Source: CAZNLS01 sp964573895 (lineage in GTDB: Bacteria; Acidobacteriota; Aminicenantia; UBA2199). From it: 9,224 nucleotides of DNA. Position 1 is the stretch's first letter. Each line of letters opens with the position of its first letter. The notes beneath the pieces are model-generated. The model was not told where the DNA came from. It was given only the letters and a program-made list of their open reading frames with translations, and ran no database searches. Of this stretch, positions 6,485 through 9,224 are shown piece after piece. The stretch spans positions 1 through 9,224 of the forward strand of contig CAZNLS010000099.1 in the NCBI GenBank assembly GCA_964573895.1, read 5' to 3'. The position numbers and the translations under genes were made by a program.

Positions 6485-8335
6485 TCAAATATATCCGAGA
6501 GTTTTCAATTCTTTGAAAGCTTCCGGGGATAGTTTTCCTTTCTTAATATTTTTCCTTTTTTCAAAGATTTTATTTGATTTAATATAATTGAAAAGAAAAG
6601 ATTTAAATGCCCTTAAAACCGATACCTTTGTTTTCCCGGATAAATGCTTACTCTCAGAAGGATTTTTAATAATGTTATAAAATTCCTCCACTTTAACCGG
6701 GTAAGGATTCCCAAATTGAGTTTTAGGCAGTATTTTTAAAGGATTAAAAATATACTTCCACTCTCTTCCAATTGCCGTGAAGATTCTGCTTGAACTTGAT
6801 TCGGAAACTACAAAATTTCGGGAAAGATGTTCTTTCTTTCCTGAAATGAGCGGCATAAGGGATTTCCCCTCGAATACAGTTCCGGATTCAACATTAAAAT
6901 AATCCAAAATTGTAGGCATAATATCCATAATTGACACAGTTTCATCTATGCTTCTCCTGAAGACCGATCCCGGAAATTTTATTAGAAGAGGAATATGCAA
7001 AGCGCTATTATATATTGAAGGATGGTGAAAAAAATGGCGGTTGTGTTCGAAAAGGTCCTCCCCATGATCCGCAAGAAGTATTATCATTGTCTTATCATAT
7101 ATTTTTCTTTTCTTTAAAAGGTCAAAAATTTCCTTTAACCATCCGTCAAGCTGTAGAAGTTCTCCCGAATACAGATTTCTGACATGGTTAATATCGAATT
7201 CCGAAGCCTTAAGTGTTCCTTTTGTTATTCTGCTTAGTTTCATTGCATTTCCGGTAATTTTTCCTCTGTATTTTTCCGGCTCTATCTTCTTCAAAATTTT
7301 AGGAGATGGCCTGTAACCGGCATGAACTCCCATCAAATGCATCCAGAAAAAGAATTTCTGGCCAGAATTAATACGGAAAAAATTTTTTGACCAGTCAATA
7401 AGTTTCCTGTCATTCCTGAAAAAGTTTTTTACTTCATAGAATCCGCCCACTTTCAATGGAAAAGAATTTGCCCTGAAAGAAGCATTATAATATCCCTTTG
7501 AAAAAAGAATTCTGCTTAACGTATTTTTATCTTTCAACTGTTGTCCGTTCTCATTTACACCATGATCAAAAGGCATTAAAGATGTCATAAGCGATGACAG
7601 CGCCGGCCATGTTGAAGAAATAGTTGTATATGCATTGAAAAATATTGCCGACTCTTCGGCAAGTTTATCAATATTTGGCGAAAGGTTATCTGAAGGAAAT
7701 TTCTTTTTTGATTTTCTAACGTAATAACCAAGATAATCCGCCCTGAGGGTATCAATTGATATGATCAGCAGATTTTTAAAATCTTCAGCAGTATCACTTA
7801 AAATTCTAATGTCACCCAGTGAAAAGAAATTTTTATTCCCATAATTTCCGGAACCTTCAATTTGAAATATCAATTGATCGCTGCTCTTCACTTTAACCGG
7901 GAGTTCAACTTTTCTTGTAAAGAGAGAAAGTTGTCCCCTCCTCCGTTTGATATAGAATTCATCCGAAAGTAACAGCTTATAAATAACTGAATTATTTTTT
8001 TTAACAAAAAACCATGTTTCACTTTTTTTAAATTTACCCGGATTTTCAACGCCCGATATTAAAGTAAAAATCATCCTGCCTTCTGTTTTTCTCCCGGGCT
8101 TCCAGATATATTTGCCCGGGATTTTTTTCTTAACAATCAGCTGACGGAAAAGCTTATTATCAAAAGTTTCAACTACCCTTTTCTCCCGGTTGTCTGAAGA
8201 AAAGGGAGACAAAAAAGTGCTTTTATCACCTTTTCGACCGCATCCGGGCATTATCAGCCACAAAACTATCATAAAGGTTATCAAACCACCGGTTTTTATA
8301 CGCATTCTATCTTCAATTTTTTTTAAATTAATCAT
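6485..8335 (-). CDS. Sulfatase-superfamily lipoprotein with N-terminal beta domain, Thr nucleophile type
   Basis: 616 residues. The signal peptide ends at IMPGC (Cys32), a loose lipobox. Residues about 60-180 form a beta-rich accessory domain of unknown role, comparable to that of the gene at 3278-5080. The catalytic domain starts at LLIISIDTLRAD (Asp195) and has T-W-P-A with Thr242 at the formylglycine position. It continues with MHLMGVHAGY (His333, His338) and ADHGEDL (Asp423, His424), then FFHHPS with His437 where paralogues have HG. The segment KRKIYDKTMIILLADHGED closely resembles its paralogue (KERKIYGRSMIILMSDHGEE), so the two are near relatives, probably from gene duplication. The tail ends LKTLGYI. 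It overlaps the upstream hydrolase gene by eight bases. AGGAA nine bases ahead supports the 8335 start, but ATG at 8305 would give a more typical 22-residue signal peptide. Confidence 0.9.
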   Translation of the reverse strand: MINLKKIEDRMRIKTGGLITFMIVLWLIMPGCGRKGDKSTFLSPFSSDNREKRVVETFDNKLFRQLIVKKKIPGKYIWKPGRKTEGRMIFTLISGVENPGKFKKSETWFFVKKNNSVIYKLLLSDEFYIKRRRGQLSLFTRKVELPVKVKSSDQLIFQIEGSGNYGNKNFFSLGDIRILSDTAEDFKNLLIISIDTLRADYLGYYVRKSKKKFPSDNLSPNIDKLAEESAIFFNAYTTISSTWPALSSLMTSLMPFDHGVNENGQQLKDKNTLSRILFSKGYYNASFRANSFPLKVGGFYEVKNFFRNDRKLIDWSKNFFRINSGQKFFFWMHLMGVHAGYRPSPKILKKIEPEKYRGKITGNAMKLSRITKGTLKASEFDINHVRNLYSGELLQLDGWLKEIFDLLKKRKIYDKTMIILLADHGEDLFEHNRHFFHHPSIYNSALHIPLLIKFPGSVFRRSIDETVSIMDIMPTILDYFNVESGTVFEGKSLMPLISGKKEHLSRNFVVSESSSSRIFTAIGREWKYIFNPLKILPKTQFGNPYPVKVEEFYNIIKNPSESKHLSGKTKVSVLRAFKSFLFNYIKSNKIFEKRKNIKKGKLSPEAFKELKTLGYI

Positions 8336-9137
8336 TTGATTTATTTCCTGTCTTTAAAAGAAGCTTCCAGAATTTTTTATTGAATGAGGTTGCCCAGCTG
8401 TGATTTTTCGGAGGCAGATCCCTCAATATAACAACTTTGTAACCTGCATTTTTGTAATTTATATAAGTTTTTTCAGTTATATCCTTAAGATTTTTATAAT
8501 CACCTCTGGTATATGCAAGGACTACTCCGAATTTTTTTCCCCTCCGTTGAGGATTCAATAGTGAGTTCTTCTCATCGATATACCCCTGAGAATGAGAAAT
8601 TATTGATTCATATAATTTGGGTCGCCTGTTAGCAAGATAGTTGACAAATACAGCCCCCGCTGAAATTCCGGTTAAGTAAATTTTCCCATTTAAAATATCA
8701 AGTTTTTCACTAACAACATCAATCATTTTTTCAATCCCGTCTGTCTCTTTCTTAAAAGGGGACCATCCCCTTGCAGCTACATTAAGAAATTTAAATTTAT
8801 AAGCAGGTTCGGGAACTAACAGTGCAATGCTGTTTTTTTTGCAAAATTCGATTAATCCTGTCTCTTCGACCGGACTTCCGGTATAGTTTTTTAGAACTGA
8901 CATTTTTTTGAATTTTTCAGACATTACTCCATGAAAATAGACTATCAGCGGTACTTTTTGATCACCGGCAGGTACAAATATTCTATAATTTCTTTCTTTC
9001 CCTGATTTATCGATTATTTTATATGGATTGTTCAGAATTCTATATTTTCGATTTTCTCTACAGGACCAGAGTGAGAAAATAAGAACTGCTATAAACAAAG
9101 TAGCCATTACTGAATGTATATAATTTTGTTTTTTCAT
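8328..9137 (-). CDS. Secreted alpha/beta-hydrolase lipoprotein (PHB-depolymerase/feruloyl-esterase-like)
   Basis: 269 residues. The hydrophobic signal segment ends in SLWSC (Cys26, probable lipobox). VPLIVYFHG at 62-70 is the first core strand with the His-Gly oxyanion motif. TGISAG at 156-161 is a perfect G-x-S-x-G elbow with Ser159. YTRGD supplies Asp213, and NHSW supplies His246, the H-x-W ending typical of PHB-depolymerase-like and acetyl/feruloyl-type esterases. The triad is therefore complete and the enzyme should be active on an ester outside the cytoplasm, perhaps an acylated sugar. It shares an ATGA overlap with the partial gene upstream and has no strong Shine-Dalgarno of its own, so it probably depends on coupled translation. 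Family level is sure; the substrate is not visible. Confidence 0.88.
   Translation of the reverse strand: MKKQNYIHSVMATLFIAVLIFSLWSCRENRKYRILNNPYKIIDKSGKERNYRIFVPAGDQKVPLIVYFHGVMSEKFKKMSVLKNYTGSPVEETGLIEFCKKNSIALLVPEPAYKFKFLNVAARGWSPFKKETDGIEKMIDVVSEKLDILNGKIYLTGISAGAVFVNYLANRRPKLYESIISHSQGYIDEKNSLLNPQRRGKKFGVVLAYTRGDYKNLKDITEKTYINYKNAGYKVVILRDLPPKNHSWATSFNKKFWKLLLKTGNKSND
8345..8349 (-). promoter_or_regulatory. Ribosome binding site supporting the 8335 start
   Basis: AGGAA lies nine bases upstream of the ATG at 8335, inside the end of the preceding gene. It favours 8335 over the internal ATG at 8305, which has only a weak GAAGA ahead of it. Confidence 0.5.
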
Positions 9138-9224
9138 TGTTCATGAGATGCCGGGACCTCTATTGTTGATCCCGGGAGTTCAATCTCCATAAATATTTTA
9201 TCAACAGATCCTTTGATCTTCTCT
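9134..9224 (-). CDS. C-terminal tail of an unidentified gene, cut by window edge
   Basis: A frame open to the right edge encodes 29 residues ending IEVPASHEQ and stops at TGA 9134-9136, overlapping the next start as ATGA. This is the same junction type seen elsewhere in the operon, and the codon choice (CCG for Pro, GGA for Gly) matches its neighbours. The fragment is too short to recognise. A competing frame ends at TAG 9160-9162 after about 20 codons, so the assignment is moderate. Confidence 0.45.
   Translation of the reverse strand, partial: EKIKGSVDKIFMEIELPGSTIEVPASHEQ
9151..9175. repeat. GC-rich inverted repeat near the right edge
   Basis: CCGGGA and TCCCGG form a six-base stem with a 13-base loop, GC-rich against the AT-rich background. 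It lies just upstream of the hydrolase gene and inside the likely tail of the previous gene. No T-run follows on the minus strand, so it is not an intrinsic terminator. It may simply be coding sequence. Confidence 0.3.

Noticed and set aside
3278..8335. Annotation of the three enzymes as arylsulfatases activated by the neighbouring FGE
   Set aside because: The formylglycine Cys/Ser is absent from all three and the FGE-like protein lacks its active-site cysteines.
9151..9175. GC-rich hairpin as terminator
   Set aside because: There is no T-run after it on the minus strand, and it lies within the probable coding tail of the upstream gene.

Overview
The window is AT-rich bacterial DNA read entirely from the minus strand: a tightly packed operon of cell-envelope enzymes, cut at both edges. 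Several products carry type II (lipoprotein) signal peptides, which marks a bacterium and probably one with an outer membrane. TGA works as a stop, including in ATGA overlaps, so the genetic code is standard. No ribosomal or other phylogenetic marker is present, so the phylum cannot be named from the sequence.

In transcription order (right to left) the genes are: the tail of an unidentified gene (9134-9224); an alpha/beta-hydrolase lipoprotein with an intact Ser-Asp-His triad (8328-9137); a sulfatase-superfamily lipoprotein with an N-terminal beta domain (6485-8335); an 82-base gap holding a good internal promoter; a second, shorter sulfatase-superfamily lipoprotein (5089-6402); a third, membrane-anchored sulfatase-superfamily enzyme with a beta domain (3278-5080); a lipoprotein with two fused alpha/beta-hydrolase domains, the second degenerate (1977-3281); an FGE-sulfatase (SUMF1) fold protein (1237-1980); and a multi-membrane GT-C glycosyltransferase running off the left edge (1-1240). 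Apart from the promoter gap, adjacent genes overlap by 4 or 8 bases or lie 8 bases apart, so translation is probably coupled.

The most interesting point is an internal contradiction. Three sulfatases next to a formylglycine-generating-enzyme homologue would normally be read as a sulfatase-plus-activator operon. However, all three 'sulfatases' have threonine where the formylglycine Cys/Ser should be (T-x-P-[SA] instead of C-x-P-S-R). The 'FGE' also has neither active-site cysteine: Asn213 and Val218 occupy those places. Both halves have lost the formylglycine chemistry. I infer a surface glycan or lipid decoration system: a GT-C enzyme adds a sugar on the outer face of the membrane, and tethered Thr-type phosphatase-superfamily enzymes plus serine esterases transfer or trim substituents. 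The substrate is unknown.

Two homopolymer tracts (C8 inside one enzyme gene, A12 just after the start of another) sit where a one-base slip would truncate the protein. They are candidate phase-variation switches.
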